A stretch of 64,000 bases of DNA. Origin: Methanosarcinales archaeon Met12. Its GTDB lineage: Archaea > Halobacteriota > UBA148 > JAJOKI01. The stretch's first letter is position 1, and the number at the start of each line of letters is the position of its first letter. The stretch is taken from positions 978,745 through 1,042,744 of the forward strand of contig CP017966.2 in the NCBI GenBank assembly GCA_002813105.2, read 5' to 3'. A model generated the notes under the pieces. It was given only the letters and a program-made list of their open reading frames with translations. It did not search any database and was not told the origin of the DNA. Below, in pieces: positions 43,627 to 52,347 of this stretch. The translations under genes and the position numbers were made by a program.

Positions 43627-44790
43627 TCAGAATTGTATTCCTGTTTGGGTAAATATAACCCATATTCCTATGAATGTACCGAGCATGCTTCCGATGTTAG
43701 CCATTGCTGCGACCAGTATTATCCGGAACAATCGATTTTTCATTAAGTCGCTAAACGTCTCAATATGGGTTATCGCGATTATATCCTCGCTTGTGGGATT
43801 TCTGACCCATGCCTCAACCAGCCCAGCAAACCATCCGGCGGCCAGGAACGGATTGAGCGATGTCATCCATGCAACCGAGAATGCAGTGAGTATTGATAAT
43901 GGATGTCCTCCTGCTATTGCCGCGCCAGCACCACTCAATACCCCATTTATGATGAACCAGTAACCGAAGGCGATAAGTATTACGTGTGACGGACTCCCTG
44001 TCAAGATAAGAAATGCAAAGATTCCAATGACAGCTGCGATGACCATAATTCCGATAATTTTTGCCAGGTCAACCCGTTTCTTTGGGAGCGCCGTCAACTC
44101 TTCTGGAGATGGAATCGATTCGGGAGCTGAGAGGAATTTTTGAACGCCGGCGCGATGACCAGCGCCCAGAACAGCGACGACCCTGCCATCTTGACATACA
44201 CTTAAAAGGTTTCTGGCAATATATGCATCTCTCTCGTCCACCAGAACCTTTGCCGCATTCGGCGCCAATTGCCTGAGTTCTGCTATGAGCTGTGTGACCG
44301 TATCCTCTTCCGTGACCTTTTCCAGGTCTATCTTACTGCTTCCATCGCTTCCGATTCCTAATAACGTGCCTATCAGTGCAAAGAACATTCGCATTTTCTC
44401 GAAAAACGTCATTTTACACCAGAATCGCTGCATGGTTATCTGGATATCCCGGTCTACAAGGACTATTCTGGCGCCAATCTCTTCTGCCTTGTCGATAGCC
44501 GATAACATCTCTGCACCAGGTTTTACGCCAACATCTGCACCGATTTTCTTTTGTGCAAATGCCAGCAACCACTGGACCAAAACGAAGTAGAGCTTTCCAC
44601 CCTTTAGGATATCCCTTATCGACAATTCTTCTGGGACGTCTCCCCTCAGTGCATGGTATCGTTTAGCACATAATTCAACTGCAACTATCTGGGGCCGTTC
44701 TCGTTCGATGACATATTTAACTTCTTCGACACTCTTGTTGGAGACGTGGGCAGTACCGATGATAATTATCTCATGAGCATTGTCTTTCAT
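43627..44790 (-). CDS. TraB/PrgY-family membrane protein
   Basis: 387 residues. N-terminal TraB domain: IIIIGTAHVSNKSVEEV (residues 7-23), ERERPQIVAVELCAKRY (near 29-45), the D-V-G-V-K-P-G-A-E-M region and VLVDERDAYIARNL (near 185-198), with AVLGAGHRAG. Four to five C-terminal membrane spans follow. In Enterococcus, PrgY/TraB blocks pheromone activity; the family resembles TIKI/erythromycin-esterase-like metalloproteases. The start overlaps the stop of the upstream M50-CBS gene by one base. Confidence 0.9.
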   Translation of the reverse strand: MKDNAHEIIIIGTAHVSNKSVEEVKYVIERERPQIVAVELCAKRYHALRGDVPEELSIRDILKGGKLYFVLVQWLLAFAQKKIGADVGVKPGAEMLSAIDKAEEIGARIVLVDRDIQITMQRFWCKMTFFEKMRMFFALIGTLLGIGSDGSSKIDLEKVTEEDTVTQLIAELRQLAPNAAKVLVDERDAYIARNLLSVCQDGRVVAVLGAGHRAGVQKFLSAPESIPSPEELTALPKKRVDLAKIIGIMVIAAVIGIFAFLILTGSPSHVILIAFGYWFIINGVLSGAGAAIAGGHPLSILTAFSVAWMTSLNPFLAAGWFAGLVEAWVRNPTSEDIIAITHIETFSDLMKNRLFRIILVAAMANIGSMLGTFIGIWVIFTQTGIQF

Positions 44791-45929
44791 TATATCCTCT
44801 TTTTATTCTCTCGCAGGAGTCGAATCGATTTTATTAAATCCGTTCTGGAAACGATTCCGACAATCGCTCCATTTTCCATGACCAGCAATCGCCCGACCTC
44901 TCTCTGGGACATCGTCTTTAATGCCGTAAACGCATCATCATCCGGAACAATTGATAGGACGTCGCGGGTCATTATCTCCTCTACAGAAGTAATGTCTCGC
45001 CGCTCGCGGGGAATTTTTTGCACATCAGAGAACGTCACGATGCCCTTGACGCTCTTCCAGGCTTCATCGACCACTGGATATCCCATGTGTTTCTCCTTGA
45101 ACATCAGGTCGACTAGCTTGCTGACGGTCATAGTTGGTGGTACGGATATCACGTTACGGGTCATGACATCGCTGACTTTGACGTCATCCAATGTCGTGGC
45201 AATTTCCGTAGCTTCCCCTTCCTCGGATGCACCGATATACACAAAAAATGCTATCAATATGAGAAATGGATGGAGCATCATCAAGCCGAATATGCCCATG
45301 GCAAACGCAAACATCTTTCCAACATATACTGCATTACGTGTCGCATTGATGTAGGACATTCGCGTCGCCAAATATGCCCTCAATAACCTGCCACCATCCA
45401 TTGGGAAGGCAGGGATTAGATTAAAAATACCTAAAACCACATTCAATGCTCCCAATAAATGTAATAAGATGGAGATGGGAGAATCGCCGCCAACTACTGG
45501 CCTGACCAACGAATACAACAATGTGAATATAACCGCGAGCATAAGGCTTACACCAGGACCAGCCATAGCCATTTTCAACTCGATTTTTGGATTCCGTGGA
45601 ATTTCTTCCATCGATGCCACTCCGCCAAATAACATTAACGTGATATTTTTAATTCTCACACCATTTTTTAGCGCCACATACGAATGTCCCAGTTCGTGTA
45701 ATATGACGCAACCGAATAGTGATACTGCGGCAAGTCCGCCAAAAACATACCGCAGTGTTATGGATTCAACCACAGAGAATCCAAATGGTGCTGGGCTATT
45801 GGCGAAGACCAGTACGAATATTGGCAGGATAATGAGAAATGTAATATGGAGTTTGATGGGTATGCCCATTACTTTTCCAATCTGAATTGACGTTTTTAGT
45901 GATATCATATATTTCATATTAGATATCAC
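44790..45929 (-). CDS. M50 metallopeptidase with two CBS domains
   Basis: 379 residues. Membrane part with HELGH (near residues 77-81) and the FPMDGGR zinc motif (near 173), then two C-terminal CBS domains (MTRNVISVPPTMTVSKLVDL and MTRDVLSIVPDDDAFTALKT) that likely bind an adenine nucleotide and gate activity. Site-2-protease family. Start at ATG 45929, 45914 or 45908. First of three membrane proteins in a row. Confidence 0.94.
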   Translation of the reverse strand: MISNMKYMISLKTSIQIGKVMGIPIKLHITFLIILPIFVLVFANSPAPFGFSVVESITLRYVFGGLAAVSLFGCVILHELGHSYVALKNGVRIKNITLMLFGGVASMEEIPRNPKIELKMAMAGPGVSLMLAVIFTLLYSLVRPVVGGDSPISILLHLLGALNVVLGIFNLIPAFPMDGGRLLRAYLATRMSYINATRNAVYVGKMFAFAMGIFGLMMLHPFLILIAFFVYIGASEEGEATEIATTLDDVKVSDVMTRNVISVPPTMTVSKLVDLMFKEKHMGYPVVDEAWKSVKGIVTFSDVQKIPRERRDITSVEEIMTRDVLSIVPDDDAFTALKTMSQREVGRLLVMENGAIVGIVSRTDLIKSIRLLRENKKRI

Positions 45930-45979
45930 GATAAACTATATATCTTCTTAGTTCACAATGGGTATCTGAGGAATCTAAT

Positions 45980-46270
45980 ATGAAGGCTGAGATAACATCA
46001 CTACTTGGTTTGAAGGTCTACACAGATAGAGGCAAATACGTTGGGAAAGTCGGCGACACCGTACTCGACGCAAATGAGAAAAAGATAACGGGTCTGGCGA
46101 TCTCCGACCTGAATCCCGACACCTTCGATATACAAAGTCGAGGTGTCATCATCCCATATCGCTGGGTGATGTCGGTAGGAGATGTCGTGGTGATAAAACA
46201 AACCGCCGATAGGTTTAGGCAAAAGGTCGTAGAAGAGCCCGAAGAATCCCTGAGTGATGAAGGAACGTGA
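45980..46270 (+). CDS. PRC-barrel domain protein (CdpB-like)
   Basis: 96 residues, a single PRC-barrel: EITSLLGLKVYTDRGKYVGKV, then VLDANEKKITGLAISDL, then G-V-I-I-P-Y-R-W-V. In haloarchaea, PRC-barrel proteins CdpB1/CdpB2 work with SepF and FtsZ in cell division; that role is possible here but not shown by context. Overlaps the thg1 start by 14 bases. Confidence 0.88.
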   Translation: MKAEITSLLGLKVYTDRGKYVGKVGDTVLDANEKKITGLAISDLNPDTFDIQSRGVIIPYRWVMSVGDVVVIKQTADRFRQKVVEEPEESLSDEGT

Positions 46271-46988
46271 AGTTTATTCGGATATCAAGGCAATACCTCC
46301 TATAGTAATCAGAATCGACGGCAGAAATTTTAAAAGGACGCTGGAGCGATTGAGTTCCCAGAAGCCGTATGACAAGACGTTTGCGGGGGCTATGGCGGAT
46401 TCGACCGAGAGTCTTATGAAAGAGAGCGGACTAAGTCCACAGTTCGCGTACACGTTCTCGGATGAGGTCAATGTATTCTTCTTGAAACTCCCATTTCATG
46501 GCCGAATTGAGAAATTGGACTCCATCGTCCCGAGTTTTTTATCAAGTGCATTGACGTTGGCACTGGATAGTAAAATGCCATTGTCTTTCGATGCGCGCGT
46601 CGTCCCCCTCTCCAGAGAGGATATATGTGGGTACTTAGAATGGCGCCAAGCAGAGGCATGGAAAAACCACGTACACTCGTATGGATATCATGCTCTGCGA
46701 GAAGATGGTTTATCTAAACGAACTGCAGCGTCGAGGATGATGGGCATGAACGCAAAAGAGGTTCATGATATGTTGTTTGAAAAAGGAATCAATCTGACCA
46801 AGACCCCACTGTGGCAGAGGCGTGGCATACTAATTTTAAAGAAGAAGTATAAAAAGTCCGGATATGACCCAAAAAACAGGGCAAAGGTGGTGACCGACAG
46901 GAGCAAGGTCATTCAGGACTGGGAATTGCCACTCTTCAACTCAAAGGAAGGACAAATGCTAATCAGTAAGCTACTGGCAGAAGAATGA
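46257..46988 (+). CDS. thg1: tRNA-His guanylyltransferase-family 3'-5' polymerase
   Basis: 243 residues from ATG 46257 (GTG 46254 alternative). Palm-like catalytic domain with metal-binding VIRIDGRNFKR (near residues 16-26) and TFSDEVNVFF (near 65-74), and HSYGYHALREDGLSKRTA later. Adds G-1 to tRNA-His or repairs tRNA 5' ends by 3'-5' synthesis. Another tRNA-maturation gene in a window that also holds the splicing endonuclease. Confidence 0.94.
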   Translation: MKEREVYSDIKAIPPIVIRIDGRNFKRTLERLSSQKPYDKTFAGAMADSTESLMKESGLSPQFAYTFSDEVNVFFLKLPFHGRIEKLDSIVPSFLSSALTLALDSKMPLSFDARVVPLSREDICGYLEWRQAEAWKNHVHSYGYHALREDGLSKRTAASRMMGMNAKEVHDMLFEKGINLTKTPLWQRRGILILKKKYKKSGYDPKNRAKVVTDRSKVIQDWELPLFNSKEGQMLISKLLAEE

Positions 46989-47473
46989 TTCGCGCCAAAA
47001 TCTTAGGTTGACTTCTACTTCTTTTGAACTCAAGCCAAGGTCACGTGCGATCTGTTTAGATGTGAACTACCCCCTACAACCTCCAGTTGCGAGGAAGGAG
47101 ATTCTTACATCTATCATACCAAAACTGTTTTTGGGACTATTCCGATCAACAGACCTGTTTTTCGCGGTTTACCAACGAATTGTTGAAAGCAAGCCCCGTC
47201 CACAGGGCAGCATGTTTTAAATATTTATTTTGAGTTCGGTTTTAATTTATGATTGGAATAAACATCTGCGTTTGAATGTACGCATATTTTTTATATCCCC
47301 TTTACGTGTGATGCTTTTGTTTTTAGGAGTGATATTAACCCCCTCTCTTAAGATAATGGTTTATCTCTTTTTAGCGAGCATATCAATTTTTTAATCTCTA
47401 TTTAAAACTATTGCTATTTTTAGCGTTGACCTAGAATGAACATCTGGGCATCCGCTTAACTCTTTGATTTAAG
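46989..47473. other. 485-base gap before the tRNA-Lys 3' end
   Basis: No convincing gene. On the minus strand, about 46985-47060 encodes SKQIARDLGLSSKEVEVNLR, a helix-turn-helix-like stretch without start codon and preceded by a stop, perhaps a relic. The rest (47220-47460) is AT-rich with no visible structure. No promoter can be assigned with confidence. Confidence 0.35.
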
Positions 47474-47842
47474 CGGGCCGGAAGGGATTTGAACCCTTGA
47501 CCTATGGGTGACTCTCCAACTTAATTCCTTTGGAATTTCAACATGCATCAGATGAGACATGTCGCAGTTCGGAGAACTGCGAGAGTTGTATTTCCTTCGG
47601 AAATTCGGAAATTCAACACCCCGACTAAATCAACAGATTTAGCGGACTCGCAGATGTTTCATCTGCGACCCCTCTGGTGGAGTTGTAATCCAGGTGGGAC
47701 TTCAGCAGTGCTCGATAGATTCATAATGCGAGCGCATGCAACGCTTTGGTTCAAACGTTCTAATAGAACGTTTTGGTTCAAGCGTTCTAATAGAACGCTT
47801 TGGTTAAGAGCCCATCGCTCCACCTAACTAAGCTACCGGCCC
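47474..47842 (-). tRNA. tRNA-Lys(CTT) with a 295-nt intron
   Basis: Exon 1 47842-47805, intron 47804-47510, exon 2 47509-47474; mature length 74 nt, no encoded CCA. Acceptor GGGCCGG/CCGGCCC, discriminator G. The anticodon stem ATGGG/CCCAT encloses CTCTTAA (anticodon CTT). T arm AAGGG-TTCAAAT-CCCTT. The junction folds as a canonical bulge-helix-bulge: 4-bp helix CTCT/AGAG, flanking bulges TAA and TCA (cuts TA^A and TC^A), outer helix CCAA/TTGG. The intron sits at the standard 37/38 position but is unusually long and full of hairpins and a 27-nt tandem repeat. The endonuclease that would remove it is encoded at 22.2-23.3 kb. Confidence 0.95.
47510..47804. repeat. Hairpins and 27-nt tandem repeat within the tRNA-Lys intron
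   Basis: Perfect stems in order: AATTCC-ttt-GGAATT (47523-47537), CGCAGTTC-gga-GAACTGCG (47563-47581), ATTTCC-ttc-GGAAAT (47590-47604), CGCAGATG-ttt-CATCTGCG (47649-47667), AACGTTC-taata-GAACGTT (47754-47772) and AGCGTTC-taata-GAACGCT (47781-47799). The word ACG(C/T)TTTGGTT recurs at 47741, 47768 and 47795, a 27-nt period. All loops are 3 or 5 bases. Several stems resemble those in front of nadX. Confidence 0.85.
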
Positions 47843-47869
47843 ATAGTGATAAAATACTTACAACGCAGT

Positions 47870-48160
47870 TCAGTCGGGGCGATTTAGGAATATTTCGATG
47901 GAGGAAACGTTGATACTATCTCCTTTCTCTCCTTCCAACTCTTCGGTTCCGATTTTGATGTCTTTGATATTTATGTCCTTCATAAATCGATTTCTTACCA
48001 CTTCCGTGGTGTCGACTGCCCTCGAGATCGCCCTACCTCTTGCCTTGATAGTAACGTCTTTTACGCCATCGTTAAACTGTGTTACCGCGGCAAGTACGTA
48101 GTTCATTACTGGTTTGTTTCCAACGTATATCACGTTATCTTCTGTGCTGTTTTTTGCCAT
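47870..48160 (-). CDS. albA: Alba chromatin/RNA-binding protein
   Basis: 96 residues from ATG 48160, with GAGGCGA about 8 bases upstream. Alba signature: [18 protein letters not shown] (near residues 8-25), [20 protein letters not shown] (near 35-54) with the basic K/R residues that contact DNA. Dimeric nucleic-acid binder that coats chromosome and RNA. Lies 27 bases upstream of the tRNA-Lys 5' end on the same strand. Confidence 0.96.
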   Translation of the reverse strand: MAKNSTEDNVIYVGNKPVMNYVLAAVTQFNDGVKDVTIKARGRAISRAVDTTEVVRNRFMKDINIKDIKIGTEELEGEKGDSINVSSIEIFLNRPD

Positions 48161-48289
48161 CTGCAATCGCCTCGCTTTCTAATTGACGTTCGTCTTATTA
48201 ACTTTTCCCTTTTTATCGATAAACTTTAAACCAGAAAGAGCGATAAAATAATGGGCATCCTAAAAAGGTTCGAGTGATAGGAGGACGAT

Positions 48290-49294
48290 ATGGGCGCAAT
48301 GATCGTGACAGGTGGATTTTTCGGAGATGAAGGAAAGGGCAAAATCGTGGCATATCTGGCTCATCGAGATAAGCCAACCGTAATAGCAAGGGGAGGGGTT
48401 GGGCCGAATGCAGGGCATACTGTTGAGAGAGGAGACGAAAAGTATGGAGTTAGAATGGTTCCATCAGGCTTTATCTATGAGAAGGCGCGCTTGTTAATCG
48501 GCGCTGGCGTTTTGGTCGACCCGCGTGTTTTGGAGCACGAGGTAGCAGAGCTGGGAGTAAAGGGTCGCATCGGCGTCGACAAACGCTGTACGATTATCGA
48601 AGAAAGGCACATTCAAGAGGATAAAGGAACTGCGCGATTGGCAGATATAATCGGTACGACGGGTACCGGATGCGGTCCTGCAAATAAGGACCGGGTTATG
48701 CGATGTGCGCGTCAAGCGAAAGATGTGGAGGAGCTGAGAGAATATATTGCAGACGTGCCATTGGAGATCAACAGAGCCCTGGAGATGGGCGAACACGTAA
48801 TTATCGAAGGGACCCAGGGCTTTGGTATATCTTTATTCTATGGGACGTATCCTTACGTAACGTCAAAAGATACGTCGGCATCCCAGATCGCCGCTGACGT
48901 CGGCATCGGCCCAACTAAGGTCGATGAAGTGATGATAGTCTTCAAGGCATTTCCGACACGAGTCGGTGGAGGCCCCTTCCTTGATGAGATGCACCCAGAA
49001 GAAGCGCAGAAACTCGGCATCATCGAATATGGTACGGTTACGGGGCGCCCAAGGCGCATCGGCAGATGGGACGGAAAGATGGCGCGATATTCAGCGATGA
49101 TCAACGGGGCAACACAAGTGGCATTAACGTGTCTGGACAAGCTCGACCCTACATGCAGGGGCGTTACCGATTATGACGAACTCAGCGATATGGCAAAGAC
49201 GTTCGTGCGCAAAGCAGAGCAGGATATAGGGGTGCCAATCACGATAATATCTACTGGTTCACAGATGTCCGAAACCATAGACCTGCGGGGCTGA
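48290..49294 (+). CDS. purA: Adenylosuccinate synthetase
   Basis: 334 residues, the compact archaeal length. [17 protein letters not shown] at the N-terminus is the IMP/GTP P-loop signature; NAGHTV (near residue 42), [10 protein letters not shown] (near 124-133), [20 protein letters not shown] (near 181-200) and RVGGGPF (near 225). Joins IMP and aspartate in AMP synthesis. Ribosome-binding site GGAGGA precedes ATG. Confidence 0.95.
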   Translation: MGAMIVTGGFFGDEGKGKIVAYLAHRDKPTVIARGGVGPNAGHTVERGDEKYGVRMVPSGFIYEKARLLIGAGVLVDPRVLEHEVAELGVKGRIGVDKRCTIIEERHIQEDKGTARLADIIGTTGTGCGPANKDRVMRCARQAKDVEELREYIADVPLEINRALEMGEHVIIEGTQGFGISLFYGTYPYVTSKDTSASQIAADVGIGPTKVDEVMIVFKAFPTRVGGGPFLDEMHPEEAQKLGIIEYGTVTGRPRRIGRWDGKMARYSAMINGATQVALTCLDKLDPTCRGVTDYDELSDMAKTFVRKAEQDIGVPITIISTGSQMSETIDLRG

Positions 49295-49305
49295 GGTTGA
49301 TTTAG

Positions 49306-49725
49306 ATGAGCATAGATGCCAAATCTAAGATATTATGGATTCTCATTGTGTGCTTGATGCTTCTATTAAGCAGCGGCACAGCAGGGTGGCTATCTCGTAT
49401 CTCACTCTCTATTGACAAACCAGAATATCCTGTGGGGGAGACGGTTGGTGTTACGATTCAGAATACTGGTTTGTGGTACATACATGGAATTCCGTCGATC
49501 ACAGTGTACAGGAACGATGGCTCCAAAGTTTATGAGCACATACCATTCGAATTTTCCGGTGCTTTTCCTCTACAAGATATGGGCACGTTTTACTGGACTC
49601 CACGTGAGCCAGGCGAGTACAGGCTCGTTGGAAGAATATATGTAGCATGGAATGGTGCAGAGATTAGCGCGGGGCTTGGAGGATGGAACCGGCTGGAGTC
49701 CAAGACCAGTATTGTCGTGGTATAG
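49306..49725 (+). CDS. Exported/anchored Ig-like protein, unknown
   Basis: 139 residues. N-terminal signal or anchor segment (ILWILIVCLMLLLSSGTA, residues 9-26), then a single beta-sandwich-like domain (SLSIDKPEYPVGETVGVTI, ending with a P-G-E-Y-R-L-V-G-R-I-Y-V pattern). It resembles macroglobulin/intermediate Ig-like domains of surface proteins. It lies 11 bases after purA and may be co-transcribed. No family name is certain. Confidence 0.7.
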   Translation: MSIDAKSKILWILIVCLMLLLSSGTAGWLSRISLSIDKPEYPVGETVGVTIQNTGLWYIHGIPSITVYRNDGSKVYEHIPFEFSGAFPLQDMGTFYWTPREPGEYRLVGRIYVAWNGAEISAGLGGWNRLESKTSIVVV

Positions 49726-49819
49726 ATTATATGCATTGAAACATACATTCAATGCCATGAGAGAATTTATCGTAGTCGGTCACACTGCATTATCGTAGTG
49801 CACAACAGGATGGATAGAA

Positions 49820-51073
49820 ATGAGCATGATAGATATGGCGATTAAGATATTGGAGCAGGGGCCAATTTGCTACAATTGTTTGGGGCGACAATTCGCAAAA
49901 CTGGCGACCGGACTGACCAATAAGGAACGGGGGATTGCAATCAAGAGGGCTTTAATGATGTTTGCCGACCAGAAGTCAAAAGAAGGAGAGGATTCTCTGC
50001 AAAAAAGACTGGAATCGCATACAGGCAAAAGATGTTGGGTATGCAATGGACTATTCGAGAATCTGGGCGTCTGGGCCAGGCTAGCGACGGATAAGCTTTC
50101 AGACCATCAGTACGACACGTTTCTCGTCGGCACTAGGGTATCTGGACTGCTTGCGGAAAACGAGGAGATTCTGTGGGCGGAGTCCGGGGTGGTATACGCA
50201 GAGCCGCTCAAGTCAGAATTGAATCGAGAGGTGGGAAAACTGATCTACGCCGAAACTGCCAAAGAAGTGGATTTTGAACGACCAGATATAGTCGTCATGC
50301 TCGATATAGTTGAGAACAAGGTCGAATTGGATGTCAACTCGCTGTTTATCTACGGGCGGTATAAAAAACTGGTACGAGGCATACCACAAACCAAATGGCC
50401 GTGCAGAGAATGTGATGGAGAAGGTTGTGAACACTGTAATTATCTCGGAAAAATGTATAAGGAATCGGTAGAGGAATTGATAAAGGGCCCAGTTATCGAG
50501 CTCAGCGGGGGCATCGACATGGTATTTCATGGGGCAGGGCGCGAGGATATAGATGCTCTCATGCTTGGCAGAGGGAGGCCTTTCGTACTGGAGGTTAAGC
50601 GTCCGCTACGCCGACACTTCGATTTGGTGCATTTAAAGGACGATATCAACAACTGCGCCAAGGATAAGGTCGAGGTGAGTGACTTGATTTTTGTCACTAA
50701 AGATGTGGTAGAGGATATTAAGGCCAATACCACGGATAAAGTTTATAGGCTTAAAATTACATTTAAAGGTGTCATCTCACGAGAAAAACTTAAAGTTGCA
50801 TTGGACCAACTAAGTGGTTCTATCATCAAACAGAGAACGCCAACGAGAGTAGCACATCGACGAGCAGATAAGCTCAGAAAAAGAACCGTGCACTCTGTTG
50901 AGCTTGAAGATATGAGCGACAACTCAGCAACGATTCAGGTTCATTGTGTGGGCGGACTATATGTCAAAGAACTGATATCCGGCGATGCTGGAAAGACAAA
51001 ACCAAGCCTTTCTGAGTTGCTTGGGGTTGATGTCCATATGGTAGAACTGGACGTCATTGAAATTAAGGAATGA
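49820..51073 (+). CDS. pus10: tRNA pseudouridine synthase Pus10
   Basis: 417 residues. N-terminal zinc-binding THUMP-like part with CYNCLG (residues 17-22), CWVC (near 73-76) and [12 protein letters not shown] (near 195-206). The C-terminal synthase domain has the catalytic aspartate in [16 protein letters not shown] (near residue 241-256). Makes pseudouridine 54/55 in archaeal tRNAs. It heads the conserved Pus10-L21e-RpoF-DUF655-KsgA-HemK cluster and overlaps the L21e region. Confidence 0.95.
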   Translation: MSMIDMAIKILEQGPICYNCLGRQFAKLATGLTNKERGIAIKRALMMFADQKSKEGEDSLQKRLESHTGKRCWVCNGLFENLGVWARLATDKLSDHQYDTFLVGTRVSGLLAENEEILWAESGVVYAEPLKSELNREVGKLIYAETAKEVDFERPDIVVMLDIVENKVELDVNSLFIYGRYKKLVRGIPQTKWPCRECDGEGCEHCNYLGKMYKESVEELIKGPVIELSGGIDMVFHGAGREDIDALMLGRGRPFVLEVKRPLRRHFDLVHLKDDINNCAKDKVEVSDLIFVTKDVVEDIKANTTDKVYRLKITFKGVISREKLKVALDQLSGSIIKQRTPTRVAHRRADKLRKRTVHSVELEDMSDNSATIQVHCVGGLYVKELISGDAGKTKPSLSELLGVDVHMVELDVIEIKE

Positions 51074-51087
51074 GTCGGAGGATTTGC

Positions 51088-51378
51088 ATGCAGAAATCAC
51101 ATGGTGAAAGAAGAAAAACTAGACATAAACTCAAAAAATCGACAAGAGAGAAGGGCATTTCTCCCATAAGCAGAGCGATTCAGGAATTTGTAATAGGACA
51201 GAATGTCCATATTTCCATCGACCCAAGCATCCATAAGGGCATGCCGCATCCCAAGTTTCATGGCAGGACTGCTACAGTCATGGGTCAGCGTGGAAGGGCA
51301 TATTTACTTGAAGTAAGGGATGGAAATATGATGAAAGACATAATAGTATGCCCACAGCATCTTAAACCGCAGAAGTGA
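51088..51378 (+). CDS. rpl21e: Large-subunit ribosomal protein eL21 (L21e)
   Basis: 96 residues from ATG 51088, with GGAGGA 5 bases upstream. Basic N-terminus [20 protein letters not shown] followed by [23 protein letters not shown], the eL21 signature. In the conserved order before rpoF, with 4 bases between the genes. Confidence 0.96.
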   Translation: MQKSHGERRKTRHKLKKSTREKGISPISRAIQEFVIGQNVHISIDPSIHKGMPHPKFHGRTATVMGQRGRAYLLEVRDGNMMKDIIVCPQHLKPQK

Positions 51379-51382
51379 TTCA

Positions 51383-51733
51383 ATGATCGTTAAAGAGATT
51401 ATAAATGAGGAATTACTGACCCTTGCGGAAGTGAAGAGCAGTCTCACCGACATTCAGAAAAAACGCACTACTGCTGGTAAGGAGTTGAGATATGAGCAAC
51501 GTCGAGCGATTGAACATGCGACGAAATTTGCCAAAACCAGTGAGAAGTCTGCTAAGACGCTGGTAGAGCAGCTCTTAAAGCTCGAAAAGATGAAGCCTGG
51601 AATCGCCATCAAAATTGCAGATATAATGCCAGAGACCAGGGACGAATTGCGGTCGATATATGCAAAGGAGCGATATACGCTTGATGCCGAAGAGCTGGAT
51701 AAGATATTGAACTTGGTTAGCAAGCATGCATAG
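51383..51733 (+). CDS. rpoF: DNA-directed RNA polymerase subunit F (Rpo4/Rpb4)
   Basis: 116 residues, helical Rpb4 family. N-terminal I-V-K-E-I-I-N-E-E-L-L-T-L-A-E-V and C-terminal HRDC-like helices including LPETRDEL-type sequence (here MPETRDELRSIYAKERY) near 84-100. Pairs with Rpo7 to form the polymerase stalk. Conserved neighbourhood supports the call. Confidence 0.95.
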   Translation: MIVKEIINEELLTLAEVKSSLTDIQKKRTTAGKELRYEQRRAIEHATKFAKTSEKSAKTLVEQLLKLEKMKPGIAIKIADIMPETRDELRSIYAKERYTLDAEELDKILNLVSKHA

Positions 51734-51768
51734 ATATTCGATTGGTATGTGTAAGTATATTGTTGAAT

Positions 51769-52347
51769 ATGGAGTTGGAATCGATGGCCCCGAACGAAGA
51801 GAAAGAAGAATATGCGCTGGTTTTGGATTATTTGCCATATGGTCATCCGGACGATTCCCGACCAGTATACCAAAAGAAACCAATAGTTCATAGTGTGGGC
51901 GAGGACCATTTTGTGCTGTTGGAATTGATTCCCAAAGAAGGCGTGGTGCCGCAGACTCAGGAGCGAGTTTATGTTGGCGAGGGTGACAGGAAAGAAATAG
52001 ACCATGTCAAGAGGAGACTTAAATACGACGAGCTCACGCATGGCGCTAGAATCGAGCTCCCTTATGTGCTTGAAAAGCGGGTGATTGACGACGAAGAGCG
52101 GTTTGTCGATTTCTTTAACGAAGCCCAACCTCTGACGACCCGATTACATCAGTTGGAGTTGCTCACCGGCATCGGTAAAAAGTTGATGTGGACACTCATC
52201 GATGAGCGGAAGAAGGGCAAATTTACGAGCTTTAAAGACCTCAGAGACAGGGTTAAAGGTTTGCACCATCCGGAGAAGCTTATCGTTCACAGGATAATAG
52301 AAGAGCTACGGGATGAGCATATAAAATATCGGATATTTGTGAGATAG
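51769..52347 (+). CDS. DUF655 protein (RNA-binding, helix-hairpin-helix)
   Basis: About 192 residues; starts at ATG 51769 or 51784. N-terminal EEYALVLDYLPYGHPDDSRP is the DUF655 signature; an OB-like middle and a C-terminal helix-hairpin-helix (LLTGIGKKLMWTLIDERKKG) follow. Always found between rpoF and ksgA in many archaea; the function is unknown, probably in RNA metabolism. KsgA starts immediately after the stop. Confidence 0.92.
   Translation: MELESMAPNEEKEEYALVLDYLPYGHPDDSRPVYQKKPIVHSVGEDHFVLLELIPKEGVVPQTQERVYVGEGDRKEIDHVKRRLKYDELTHGARIELPYVLEKRVIDDEERFVDFFNEAQPLTTRLHQLELLTGIGKKLMWTLIDERKKGKFTSFKDLRDRVKGLHHPEKLIVHRIIEELRDEHIKYRIFVR

Noticed and set aside
47008-47220. A 70-codon plus-strand ORF downstream of thg1
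   Set aside because: It starts with TTG without a ribosome-binding site, its sequence is not protein-like, and the opposite strand shows only a helix-turn-helix-like fragment.
47741-47805. CRISPR-like repeats in the tRNA-Lys intron
   Set aside because: The 27-base periodicity consists of contiguous palindromic tandem units with no unique spacers.
47543-47827. A 94-codon plus-strand ORF opposite the tRNA-Lys gene
   Set aside because: It lies within the tRNA exon and intron repeats, encodes repetitive low-complexity sequence from the hairpins, and has no ribosome-binding site.
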